From assembly GCA_021814065.1 (NCBI GenBank), contig JAKAIZ010000008.1:1-33474 (forward strand): a DNA stretch of 33,474 bases, in the 5' to 3' direction. The notes below the pieces were generated by a model that did not search any database, was not told where the DNA came from, and was given only the letters and a program-made list of their open reading frames with translations. The stretch comes from Nitrospirota bacterium. GTDB lineage: Bacteria; Nitrospirota; Thermodesulfovibrionia; Thermodesulfovibrionales; UBA6898. The translations under genes and the position numbers were made by a program. This document shows positions 16,691-23,902 of the stretch, in pieces. The stretch's first letter is position 1. Each line of letters opens with the position of its first letter.

Positions 16691-17467
16691 TCATTCCCAT
16701 ATTTTCCACGGAGCTTTCCCGGAATTCCAGAGCTCTTCCAGATACATTTTATCTCGCAGGGTGTCCATTGACTGCCAGAATCCGCTGTGTTTATATGCCG
16801 AAAGCTTTCCATCGTGCGCAAGGTTCTTCAGAGGCTCCTGTTCCCAGGTGGTTGCATCGCCGCCTATATAATCTATTACACCCGGCTCCAGCACAAAAAA
16901 ACCTCCATTGATCCATGCCCCATCGCCCTGGGGTTTCTCCCGAAAGCTCATTATTATGTTCTGATCATGCTTGAGACTGATTGCCCCGAAACGTCCGGGC
17001 GGCTGGACTGCCGTTAATGTGGCAAGAGTTCTTTGTGCACCGTGAAAATCGATCAACTGTTTGACATTGATATCACTTACTCCGTCTCCATAAGTCAGGC
17101 AGAATGTTTCATCGCCGATATAATCTCTTACCCGTCTGAGTCGGCCCCCGGTCATGGTTTTTTCTCCGGTATCAACCAGTGTCACCTTCCAGGACTCAGT
17201 GCCGTTTTGGTGGACTTTCATTTTGTTGTTCTTTAAATCAAAGGTCACGTCCGACATCTGCAGAAAGTAGTTTGAGAAATAGTCCTTTATCATATATCCC
17301 TTGTATCCGCAGCAGATAACAAATTCATGGATTTGGTGAGCGGAAAATATCTTCATGATATGCCAGAGGATCGGCTTCCCGCCTATTTCAACCATGGGCT
17401 TGGGACGAACCGTTGTTTCTTCTGACAAACGTGTGCCGTATCCGCCCGCAAGAATGACCGCTTTCAT
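16691..17467 (-). CDS. rfbF: Glucose-1-phosphate cytidylyltransferase
   Basis: Makes CDP-glucose from glucose-1-phosphate and CTP. The 258-aa length matches the family. Seen: [38 protein letters not shown] (nucleotidyl-transfer signature with the Arg and Lys of RPKPM), [11 protein letters not shown] (metal site), [24 protein letters not shown] and [14 protein letters not shown]. It is the first gene of the second operon and is preceded by a sigma-54-like promoter and an ops-like hairpin. The usual next enzyme, CDP-glucose 4,6-dehydratase (RfbG), is not in the window. Confidence 0.95.
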   Translation of the reverse strand: MKAVILAGGYGTRLSEETTVRPKPMVEIGGKPILWHIMKIFSAHQIHEFVICCGYKGYMIKDYFSNYFLQMSDVTFDLKNNKMKVHQNGTESWKVTLVDTGEKTMTGGRLRRVRDYIGDETFCLTYGDGVSDINVKQLIDFHGAQRTLATLTAVQPPGRFGAISLKHDQNIIMSFREKPQGDGAWINGGFFVLEPGVIDYIGGDATTWEQEPLKNLAHDGKLSAYKHSGFWQSMDTLRDKMYLEELWNSGKAPWKIWE

Positions 17468-17522
17468 GAGGATATCCTTTCTTTCAGCCTGTAGCCAGTG
17501 GGAATCGTTATGAGGAGTGTTG

Positions 17523-17565
17523 CAATGCTCCGCCTGCTCGGTTACATTTCACGTAACCGGCAGGC
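17523..17565 (-). promoter_or_regulatory. Leader hairpin plus ops-like element, copy A
   Basis: On the minus strand GCCTGCCGGTTAC and GTAACCGAGCAGGC form a 13-bp stem with one bulged A and a seven-base loop, overlapping GGCGGAGCATTG. No T-run follows, so it is not an ordinary terminator. The segment TGTAACCGAGCAGGCGGAGC is nearly repeated upstream of wbpA (21 of 24 bases over the full match). GGCGGAGCANTG resembles the RfaH ops element GGCGGTAGCGTG, keeping the GC...GC pair around a GGA loop. Likely recruits the UpxY protein encoded in this locus (inference). Confidence 0.55.
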
Positions 17566-17618
17566 CTATACCAGATCGTCTTTAACGCTTTCGACTGCGA
17601 GGACTCATATACGGCGTT

Positions 17619-17633
17619 ACAAATAATGTGCCA
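17619..17633 (-). promoter_or_regulatory. Candidate sigma-54 promoter of the rfbF operon
   Basis: TGGCACATTATTTGT on the minus strand: a perfect TGGCAC at -24 and TTTGT at -12, with the required ten bases between GG and the -12 G. The only departure is T instead of C in the -12 GC. It would start transcription about 140 bases before rfbF, placing the hairpin element in the leader RNA. Confidence 0.55.
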
Positions 17634-17693
17634 GAAGTTATCGGAATAAAAAACAATTACTTGTATCATAAGCGTTGTTTTTCACCGCAAAAA

Positions 17694-17745
17694 CTGTATC
17701 CTATCGCTACATAAAGGAATAAACTTGTGGTGCGAAGGGATACAG
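17694..17745 (-). promoter_or_regulatory. Candidate enhancer (UAS) inverted repeat, copy A
   Basis: CTGTATCC (17745-17738) and GGATACAG (17701-17694) form a perfect 8-bp inverted repeat with arm spacing of 44 bases, about 60 bases upstream of the -24 element, where NtrC-type proteins bind. A matching pair occurs upstream of upxY at 33053-33003 with spacing 43. Confidence 0.4.
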
Positions 17746-17766
17746 AATCCGAGTTCTTCGGCTGGT

Positions 17767-17955
17767 CTAAAAGAGATCTGAATTCAGAAAAGTCCAGACA
17801 TGCAAATTGAGGTAGAAGGGACATTTCTTGTGGTCCGGTCTTTTGCAGTACTCCCGGAGTTCATAAATGCTGGGGATATATGGATTTGCCTCCGCGTTGC
17901 AGCGCGCACTTGACCCGTCCAAAAAGGGGCAGCACATTTTTTTTGCTTCTTTCAT
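17767..17955 (-). CDS. Small Cys-rich conserved-looking protein
   Basis: A 62-aa protein from the ATG at 17955, which has GGGGGAT five bases upstream; the track start at 18042 abuts the kinase stop and adds a low-complexity basic tail. Five cysteines (8, 9, 19, 37, 45) lie in KKMCCPFLDGSSARCN, YELREYCKRPDHKKCPFY, a pattern that suggests a bound metal or iron-sulphur cluster. I recall similar short CPF...CPFY proteins in Desulfobacterota and Nitrospirota but cannot name a function. It follows the histidine kinase in the same direction and is the last gene before the rfbF control region, so it may be an accessory sensor or an unrelated passenger. Confidence 0.6.
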   Translation of the reverse strand: MKEAKKMCCPFLDGSSARCNAEANPYIPSIYELREYCKRPDHKKCPFYLNLHVWTFLNSDLF

Positions 17956-18042
17956 CGGATCCCCCGGCGATTGATTTTGATTACATGCCGAAAGGTCTCT
18001 CCTCCCGGCACGCCTTAGCGTATTTTCCCCGTTATGCGCCAT

Positions 18043-19626
18043 TTACCGTCCCGGCGAGTTTCCCGATGTTTTTCGGCTTCGCAATGACCCCTTTAAAGCG
18101 GATTTAGAATTCGACACGTTTTTTTTGTCATTCATGACCACGCCTCTGCAGCCGTCACGCCGCAACTTCTCCGCCGCTCTTCCCCTCAACCCACGATGCC
18201 TGGACGAAGCGGGCAGATAGATGATGAAGACCGACCCCGCTCCCTCCCGTGATTCAACATGAATTGCCCCTTTATGGTTTTTGATGATGGAATGGCTTAC
18301 CGCAAGACCGAGTCCCTCCCCCCTTCGCGCTCCCATCTCTTTGGTCGTAAAGTAGGGGTCGAACACCTTGCGAAGATTCTCTTCGGGGATGCCGACGCCT
18401 TTGTCCTTTATGGAGATTCTGATGTACTTGCCGGCCGCAAGAGAAGGGTCCAGATCAGTGTCTGCCTTTATGTTTTCGGCACGAATGTAGAGAATCCCCC
18501 CCTCGCACATCGCCTCTTGGCCGTTTCGGACGATATTGTTGATTACCTGTCTTATCTGCCCCTCATCGGCCTCTACCAGCCAAAGGTCCCCGGCTATCTT
18601 GAATTCGCACGTCACATTCGAACCGCTCAGGCTAAGAATGGCGGCATCCTTAATCACCCCCGCAATAGATACTGTCTCCTTAACGGGCGCACCGCCACTG
18701 GAAAAGGTGATCAATCTTTTTGTTACGTCACTTGCCCATCGCGATGCGTTTTCTGCCTGCTCCAGGAGACTGATAATTTGACCGTCTGACGTTGCCAATT
18801 CTTTGGCGAGGGAGATATTGCCCAAAATAACCTGGAGCAGGTTGTTAAAATCATGGGCGATCCCTCCGGCAAGGACACCGACTGATTCAAGCTTTTTTCT
18901 CGTGAGGCACTCCTCTTCAGATTTCTTCCGTTCGGAGATGTCCCGGCTTATTCCGCGGTAACCGCCATACCTCCCCTTTACTTCAAAAATGGGAACAGCC
19001 GAGCATTCAAAGGTCAAAACGTGCCCATTTTTATGGCGCACGATGTGCTCCTGAGAGTAAAACGGGATTTTCTTTGTGACAACAGTTCGAAGAATATTAT
19101 GTGTTCTGGCTGCCTCTTCAGGCGGCATCAGATCAAAAACCGTCTTCCCGATACAGTCATCCTGCCCGAAACCCAGCAATTTTTCTACTTGGGGACTGAC
19201 ATAAGAGAAGACGAGACGTTTGTCGGTTTCCCAGATCAAGTCATTTGTCGTCTCCACAAGATTGCGGAAGCGCAACTCGCTTTGCCGAAGGGCGTCCTCT
19301 GTCTGCCTGCGCCTGCCGATCTCCACCTGCAGCTCGGCCGTGCGCTCCTTCACGAGTTCATTGAGCTGTTCGCGATATTGACTTAGTTCCCCGCCACACC
19401 AGTGATCATCCAATTTCAGGCCGGCCTTTGCACGCTCTTTGATGGCCCTCCTGTCGGGACCATTGTAATAGCCTCCTTTACCCCTCAGTGTGCCGGCCCC
19501 CACCTTCACCCAGCCCTCGGAAAACCGGTAAAACAGTTTTATCCTGTTTGATGAGAGTAACCGTTCCAGCAACATGTCCGGAACACTGTCTTCCGTATTA
19601 TCGTTATAGATGACCGGTATACGCAT
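18043..19626 (-). CDS. PAS-domain sensor histidine kinase with GSU3473-like N-terminus
   Basis: A soluble histidine kinase of 527 aa when started at MRIPVIYNDN (19626). Residues 1-60 (MRIPVIYNDNTEDSVPDMLLERLLSSNRIKLFYRFSEGWVKVGAGTLRG...GPDRR) match the GSU3473-type module known from Geobacter-like bacteria. Then come a coiled coil (about 80-117), a PAS domain (113-235; ETDKRLVFSYVSPQVEKLLGF), a HisKA-like box with the phospho-accepting His in GGIAHDFNNLLQVI (258), and an HATPase domain with N box NNIVRNGQEAM, DKGVGIPEE and GEGLGLAVS. No membrane segment is seen, so it senses a cytoplasmic signal. It follows the NtrC-type regulator gene (118-base gap, reversed from the usual order), its likely phosphorylation partner. 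Confidence 0.88.
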   Translation of the reverse strand: MRIPVIYNDNTEDSVPDMLLERLLSSNRIKLFYRFSEGWVKVGAGTLRGKGGYYNGPDRRAIKERAKAGLKLDDHWCGGELSQYREQLNELVKERTAELQVEIGRRRQTEDALRQSELRFRNLVETTNDLIWETDKRLVFSYVSPQVEKLLGFGQDDCIGKTVFDLMPPEEAARTHNILRTVVTKKIPFYSQEHIVRHKNGHVLTFECSAVPIFEVKGRYGGYRGISRDISERKKSEEECLTRKKLESVGVLAGGIAHDFNNLLQVILGNISLAKELATSDGQIISLLEQAENASRWASDVTKRLITFSSGGAPVKETVSIAGVIKDAAILSLSGSNVTCEFKIAGDLWLVEADEGQIRQVINNIVRNGQEAMCEGGILYIRAENIKADTDLDPSLAAGKYIRISIKDKGVGIPEENLRKVFDPYFTTKEMGARRGEGLGLAVSHSIIKNHKGAIHVESREGAGSVFIIYLPASSRHRGLRGRAAEKLRRDGCRGVVMNDKKNVSNSKSALKGSLRSRKTSGNSPGR

Positions 19627-19743
19627 GCTAAGCTCAACGATGGGGGGTGAATGCCATTCTCCCTCGGGTACTGCTCCCACGGGTTCCGGCAGGTTTCTTT
19701 ATGACGCGACTGCTTCAGGATTTCAGCGATCTTGCGGCTAAGT

Positions 19744-21111
19744 CTAATACGTGTCCGGCTGATCAGCATCAGCCTCACGCAGACGCTTATAGAAGGCCTT
19801 TCGCGATATGCCGAGAATTTTTGCCGTCTTGGATTTATTTCCCTTGCATTTGTGCAGCGTTTCCCGGATCGCCTGCATTTCCAGTTCCTTCAGTGTTTTG
19901 GGGGAATGGTTGTTTGCGGCCTGTCTTCTTGGGGGAAGCATGTCCCCCGGCAACTCGCGGACGCCGATCTGGCTTCCCCTCGCAAGCACAACCGCCCGTT
20001 CGATAACGTTCCTGAGCTGCCGTATATTCCCGGGCCAGTAATACTGCTGCAGCGTTCTCATTACCTCATTTGAGAGCGTGACCATCTTCCTTTGTTCTGC
20101 GCAAAATTCGTTGAGGAATGACGTTGCAAGCAGAGGGATATCGTCCTTTCGCTCCCGGAGGGGAGGGACTTTGATCTCAACCACGTTTATCCTGTAGTAG
20201 AGGTCCTCCCTGAAGCGGCCCTTCTTCACTTCTTCGGCCAGATCCCGATTGGTGGCCGATATCAGCCTGAATTCCACCCTGATCTTCTTGTTGCTGCCGA
20301 TCCTCTCGATCTCCCTCTCCTGCAGGACCCTCAGGAGCTTAGCCTGCAGCGAAACCTCCAGTTCGCTGATCTCATCGAGAAATATTACGCCGTTTGCCGC
20401 CTCCTCGAACTTGCCCGTCCTCCTTGAAACAGCCCCTGTGAACGCCCCCTTCTCGCACCCGAAGAGCTCCACCTCTATAAGTTCCTTCGGTATCGCGGCG
20501 CAGTTGACCGCAACGAAGGGCATGCTGCTTCTCAGGCTGCGGTAGTGCAGTGCCCTCGCGATCAGTTCCTTGCCGGTCCCGGTCTCGCCCGCTACGAGCA
20601 CGTTGCTCACTGAATCCTTTACCGCTTCCATGGTCTCGAACGTTTTTCGAAGCGCTGGAGTGTTCCCTATAATACGATATCTCCCGTTCTCCTCCCCGAG
20701 TCTGTTCTTCAAAAGGTCGATCTCCCTTTTCAGCCTGCGCTGCTCAACTGCCCTTGCGACTATGCCCTTGAGCTTCCCGTAATCCGGGGGTTTGAGGAAA
20801 TAATAGAAGGCACCGCGCGTCATGGCCGCAACCGCAGATTCTATGGTGCCGTACGCAGTGAGAAACACAACAGGGATGTCAGGCTTGATTTCACATACAT
20901 ATTCAAAAAGACGCATCCCATCCCTGCCCGGCATTTTAAAGTCGGTGATCACCGCGTCAATGTCGTCATCGTTGATTACTTTACTCGCGTATTCAACGTT
21001 CGTCGAGGTGAGCACCTCATACCCTTCTTCTGAAAGGATCGCCGACAGGACACGGATGGCGTTCACCTCGTCATCCACGATGAGGATTCGTCCTTTGCTA
21101 TATCCAGTCAT
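19744..21111 (-). CDS. NtrC-family sigma-54 response regulator
   Basis: A complete 455-aa enhancer-binding protein. Receiver domain 1-120 with acidic pair DD at 13-14, phospho-acceptor Asp57 in VITDFKMPG and LTAYG; AAA+ domain about 145-385 with Walker A GETGTGKE, the sigma-54 contact loop GAFTGA, Walker B VIFLDEISEL and YYWPGNIRQLRN; and a Fis-type HTH (KTLKELEMQAIRETLHKCKGNKSKTAKILGISRKAFYKRL). When phosphorylated, such proteins bind upstream sites and drive sigma-54 polymerase. The kinase next door is its likely partner. Its HTH is nearly the same as that of the partial regulator at the right edge, so both may bind the same repeat found ahead of upxY and rfbF. Confidence 0.95.
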   Translation of the reverse strand: MTGYSKGRILIVDDEVNAIRVLSAILSEEGYEVLTSTNVEYASKVINDDDIDAVITDFKMPGRDGMRLFEYVCEIKPDIPVVFLTAYGTIESAVAAMTRGAFYYFLKPPDYGKLKGIVARAVEQRRLKREIDLLKNRLGEENGRYRIIGNTPALRKTFETMEAVKDSVSNVLVAGETGTGKELIARALHYRSLRSSMPFVAVNCAAIPKELIEVELFGCEKGAFTGAVSRRTGKFEEAANGVIFLDEISELEVSLQAKLLRVLQEREIERIGSNKKIRVEFRLISATNRDLAEEVKKGRFREDLYYRINVVEIKVPPLRERKDDIPLLATSFLNEFCAEQRKMVTLSNEVMRTLQQYYWPGNIRQLRNVIERAVVLARGSQIGVRELPGDMLPPRRQAANNHSPKTLKELEMQAIRETLHKCKGNKSKTAKILGISRKAFYKRLREADADQPDTY

Positions 21112-21180
21112 TACCGTCCGCTCTCATGCCTTTCATTGTGTGTGCGTCTCTCTTTTCCATGTGTCCGAACTCATCACCCT

Positions 21181-23268
21181 CTAATGCAGTACAAAGCCGA
21201 TAGCCCCTTCGTCGCTGACCGCGGCAGAAACACCCGTCTTGAAATTGGGCACAATCGTCTGTATTTTGCCGACCACTTCTTCAGTCGAATAGTTCCTGAT
21301 GATCTCCTCCAAGTCGGCGAGATGACCGGACAGCGCCGCTGATGAGGGAACAATGGGCACCGCCATCATAAGTTTTTTGTGGTCCGTCGGCATTATCTTT
21401 TCTGACTCATCAAAAAGGTCCTCATAGAGTTTTTCACCCGGGCGGAGTCCCGTAAAGTTAATTTTGATCTCCTTATGCGGAACAAATCCGGAAAGTCTGA
21501 TAAAGTTTTCTGCTAGGTCGATAATTTTTATGGGACTACCCATATCGAGGACAAATATCTCGCCGCCGCTGCCTGAGGCGGCCGCGGTTAGCACGAGCTG
21601 CACGGCCTCCGGTATGAGCATAAAGAATCTCTTGATATCAGGATGCGTTACGGTAATTGGCCCTCCCTTTTTCAGCTGATCCTTAAATATGGGAACTACG
21701 CTTCCGTTGCTCCCGAGCACATTTCCGAAGCGCACCGCAGTGAATTTGGTGCTACAGAAAGAGTTCATATTCACCGTCAGGAACTCTGCGATGCGTTTGG
21801 TCGCCCCCATGATACTCGTCGGATTGACAGCCTTGTCCGTAGAAATCAGCACGAAGCTTTCCGCACAGTGTCGCGATGCGGCTTCGATGAGGTTTTTCGT
21901 GCCGAAGACGTTATTTTTGATAGCTTCAACCGGATTATGTTCCATCAGAGGGACATGTTTATAGGCCGCCGCATGAAACACGATTTGCGGCTTGTGGCGC
22001 GAGAATGTATGTTCCAGCTGCGAGACGTCCTGTATGTCTCCTATTACCGTGGCAAGGGTTATATTATGCCACATCGCCCGCAATTCATTGTCCACTTCAA
22101 AGGTGCTGTTTTCGTACCGGTCGAACAGCACCAGCTTTGCCGGGTTATATTTGATGATCTGCCTGCAGAGTTCCGATCCGATGGACCCTCCGGCTCCCGT
22201 CACCATGACGGATTTGCCGCCGATCAGGCTTCGTACCGAGGTGATGTCCGTTTCTACGGGGTCTCTCTGGAGCAGATCCGCCAGTGAAATCGGCTTCATA
22301 TGCGAAACCCCATACTGCCGGTTGAGGAACGTGATGAGTTTCTCTTCCGTAATATGACCGAGCTTTACGAGCTTCGCACCGAGCCTGCCGCCTTCCTTTT
22401 TCTGTAAGGTCAGGGCCTCCTGAATTTGTTCTTCAGTGACAAGATTGGCCTCGACTAGCTGCTGGCCGAGCTTTGCGGCTATCGACACATTTCCGTCGAG
22501 GAGATCATTGATTGCCGGCAGTTTCTTGATCGTTATGTTGAACGGCTTGCATGCCTCGTATACAGTCTGAATTATTTTCTGCGCATCGGTAGATATGGCA
22601 ATCAGAATTTCATCTGGTTTGTATTTCTTTATGATTTCCGGAAGCGTACCACTGGCTCCGAGGATGGGCACTCCGTGTATGGTAAGTCCCTTTTTCTGTA
22701 CGTCGTCATCTATGAATCCCATGGGCTCGTATGCACTTTCATGGTTGTTCTTCATTTCTCTTACCACCATCTCGCCGGCGTCCCCTGCGCCAACAATGAG
22801 GATCTTCTTGCGGAGAGTTTCCGAGAGCATGTACTCCCTGAACACCCTAAGCAGAAGTCTGGTCCCTCCCGATATGAGAATAAACAATGACCAGTCGAGT
22901 ATATAGATGGAATGGGGATAGCCCGAATCGCCCACTCCATACTTCACCAGCAGCAGAAACACGGCACTCCCGAGAGTTGCCGAATTTATGATTTTGATCA
23001 TATCGCTTATACTGGCGTAGCGCCATAGGCCCTTATGCAGTCCGAGCTGAAAATAGAAGATAAGGCGGATTACAAGGAGCAGCGGCAGGTAAAGACGAAA
23101 CATATTGAAGTACTCCCTGGGCAGCGCCGCGTCGAATCGCAGCACAAAAGCCAAATAGTTCGCAAGGGTCACCTGCGCCAGAAAGACTCCCGTGACAAAG
23201 GTCCGGCGATATTTAATTATGCATGTCTTGAGCATTTGATAGATTTCGCTGTTGGTGCCGTTCATCAT
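21181..23268 (-). CDS. Membrane WbpM/CapD-like NDP-sugar 4,6-dehydratase with inserted MshEN-like domain
   Basis: A 695-aa protein from the MMNGTNSE start (23268; GGAG nine bases upstream). Order: four to five membrane segments (about 20-140), a CoA-binding-like Rossmann domain (KKILIVGAGDAGEMVVREM, 155-250), an inserted helical module (266-318), then the catalytic extended-SDR domain with TGAGGSIGSELCRQI, LISTDKAVNPTSIMGATKR (SMxxxK type) and LRPGEKLYEDL. WbpM/PglF enzymes remove water from UDP-GlcNAc at C4-C6. The insert is KLGQQLVEANLVTEEQIQEALTLQ, a five-residue spacer, and RLGAKLVKLGHITEEKLITFLNRQ: two 24-residue motifs with five between, the exact layout of the c-di-GMP-binding MshEN fold of type II secretion ATPases. 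Ordinary relatives pass straight from the DGKVS-like strand to the DLLGREPVE segment, here DLLQRDPVE. Product feeds the aminotransferase and PglC-like transferase. Confidence 0.92.
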   Translation of the reverse strand: MMNGTNSEIYQMLKTCIIKYRRTFVTGVFLAQVTLANYLAFVLRFDAALPREYFNMFRLYLPLLLVIRLIFYFQLGLHKGLWRYASISDMIKIINSATLGSAVFLLLVKYGVGDSGYPHSIYILDWSLFILISGGTRLLLRVFREYMLSETLRKKILIVGAGDAGEMVVREMKNNHESAYEPMGFIDDDVQKKGLTIHGVPILGASGTLPEIIKKYKPDEILIAISTDAQKIIQTVYEACKPFNITIKKLPAINDLLDGNVSIAAKLGQQLVEANLVTEEQIQEALTLQKKEGGRLGAKLVKLGHITEEKLITFLNRQYGVSHMKPISLADLLQRDPVETDITSVRSLIGGKSVMVTGAGGSIGSELCRQIIKYNPAKLVLFDRYENSTFEVDNELRAMWHNITLATVIGDIQDVSQLEHTFSRHKPQIVFHAAAYKHVPLMEHNPVEAIKNNVFGTKNLIEAASRHCAESFVLISTDKAVNPTSIMGATKRIAEFLTVNMNSFCSTKFTAVRFGNVLGSNGSVVPIFKDQLKKGGPITVTHPDIKRFFMLIPEAVQLVLTAAASGSGGEIFVLDMGSPIKIIDLAENFIRLSGFVPHKEIKINFTGLRPGEKLYEDLFDESEKIMPTDHKKLMMAVPIVPSSAALSGHLADLEEIIRNYSTEEVVGKIQTIVPNFKTGVSAAVSDEGAIGFVLH
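22315..22473 (-). other. MshEN / T2SSE-N-like insert in the dehydratase
   Basis: Two 24-residue motifs of the form (R/K)LGxxLVxxxxxTEExLxxxLxxQ separated by KKEGG. The second motif matches the published MshEN consensus throughout; the first has Lys for Arg at position 1 and Asn for Gly at position 10, so c-di-GMP binding may be weakened or shifted. Placed between the N-terminal Rossmann domain and the catalytic domain. Confidence 0.75.
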
Positions 23269-23299
23269 CGTAGCGACTCCACTGTGTTCGTGGGGCAGA

Positions 23300-23893
23300 T
23301 CAACGAGTTTCCGCAATCTTAAAAATGGTCTGCCAGATTAGTCTGAAATCGGTGAGCACGTCGTGATGTTCAACGTAACCCATCGAAAGGGCGATCTTCC
23401 GTGGCAAAATACTTCCTGCGTATTGCTCCCGCCAGTCGGCGGACGAGGCCAGAAGGCTCTCTTCTTGAGAGTATCGCAGCGAAGCTGGATCGGTTAGCCC
23501 GGGCCGGACTTTGAGAAGTTTAGCGTATTCCGGTTTGAAAAGCTCGACGTATTCCCTGACCTCGGGTCTCGGCCCTACCAGGCTCATGTCTCCCTTGAGC
23601 ACATTCAGAAGTTGCGGCAGCTCGTCTATCTTGTATCTCCTGAGCGTACGTCCAATGCGGGTGATGCGGGCATCGCCTCCAACGGTTATCAAAGCACCTT
23701 TTTTCTCCGCCCCCGCCGTCATGGTCCTGAACTTATAAATCATAAAAGGCTTGAAGTTCCGTCCGATCCTCTCCTGCCTGAAAAATACCGGGCCTTTGCT
23801 GTCATTTTTTATCAGCAAGGCCGCGATGGCAAAGACAGGCGCTAAAATGAGAAGTCCCGTAAGCGAAAGAACAATGTCGACAAGGCGCTTCAT
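23300..23893 (-). CDS. Initiating phosphoglycosyl transferase (PglC/WcaJ C-terminal type)
   Basis: A 197-aa monotopic phosphoglycosyl transferase of bacterial sugar-transferase family, short like PglC and without the N-terminal membrane domain of WbaP. Seen: re-entrant helix KRLVDIVLSLTGLLILAPVFAIAALLI, RQERIGRNFKPFMIYKFRTM, KIDELPQLLNVLKGDMSLVGPRPE (with the DE dyad region) and RPGLTDPASLRY. It moves sugar-1-phosphate from a UDP-sugar to undecaprenyl phosphate and so starts the repeat unit. It lies between the DegT aminotransferase and the dehydratase, the same trio as in UDP-N,N'-diacetylbacillosamine systems; the matching acetyltransferase PglD is not in the window, so the exact sugar is uncertain. 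Confidence 0.93.
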   Translation of the reverse strand: MKRLVDIVLSLTGLLILAPVFAIAALLIKNDSKGPVFFRQERIGRNFKPFMIYKFRTMTAGAEKKGALITVGGDARITRIGRTLRRYKIDELPQLLNVLKGDMSLVGPRPEVREYVELFKPEYAKLLKVRPGLTDPASLRYSQEESLLASSADWREQYAGSILPRKIALSMGYVEHHDVLTDFRLIWQTIFKIAETR

Positions 23894-23902
23894 TACGTCC
23901 GC

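Larger units (their letters stand above)
17468..17766 (-). other. Control region upstream of rfbF
   Basis: About 300 bases without a gene. Reading along the minus strand it holds an inverted repeat CTGTATCC/GGATACAG (17745-17694), a T-rich stretch with a weak AT-rich hairpin (17682-17649) that may end the preceding operon, a sigma-54-like promoter (17633-17619), and a strong hairpin followed by GGCGGAGCATTG (17565-17523). No Shine-Dalgarno as strong as GGAGG precedes rfbF; AAAGGA lies about ten bases upstream of its ATG. Confidence 0.6.

Noticed and set aside
17532-17565. Intrinsic terminator ahead of rfbF
   Set aside because: The stem is strong but no T-run follows it on the minus strand, and the same hairpin plus GGCGGAGC recurs ahead of wbpA, which fits a regulatory element better.
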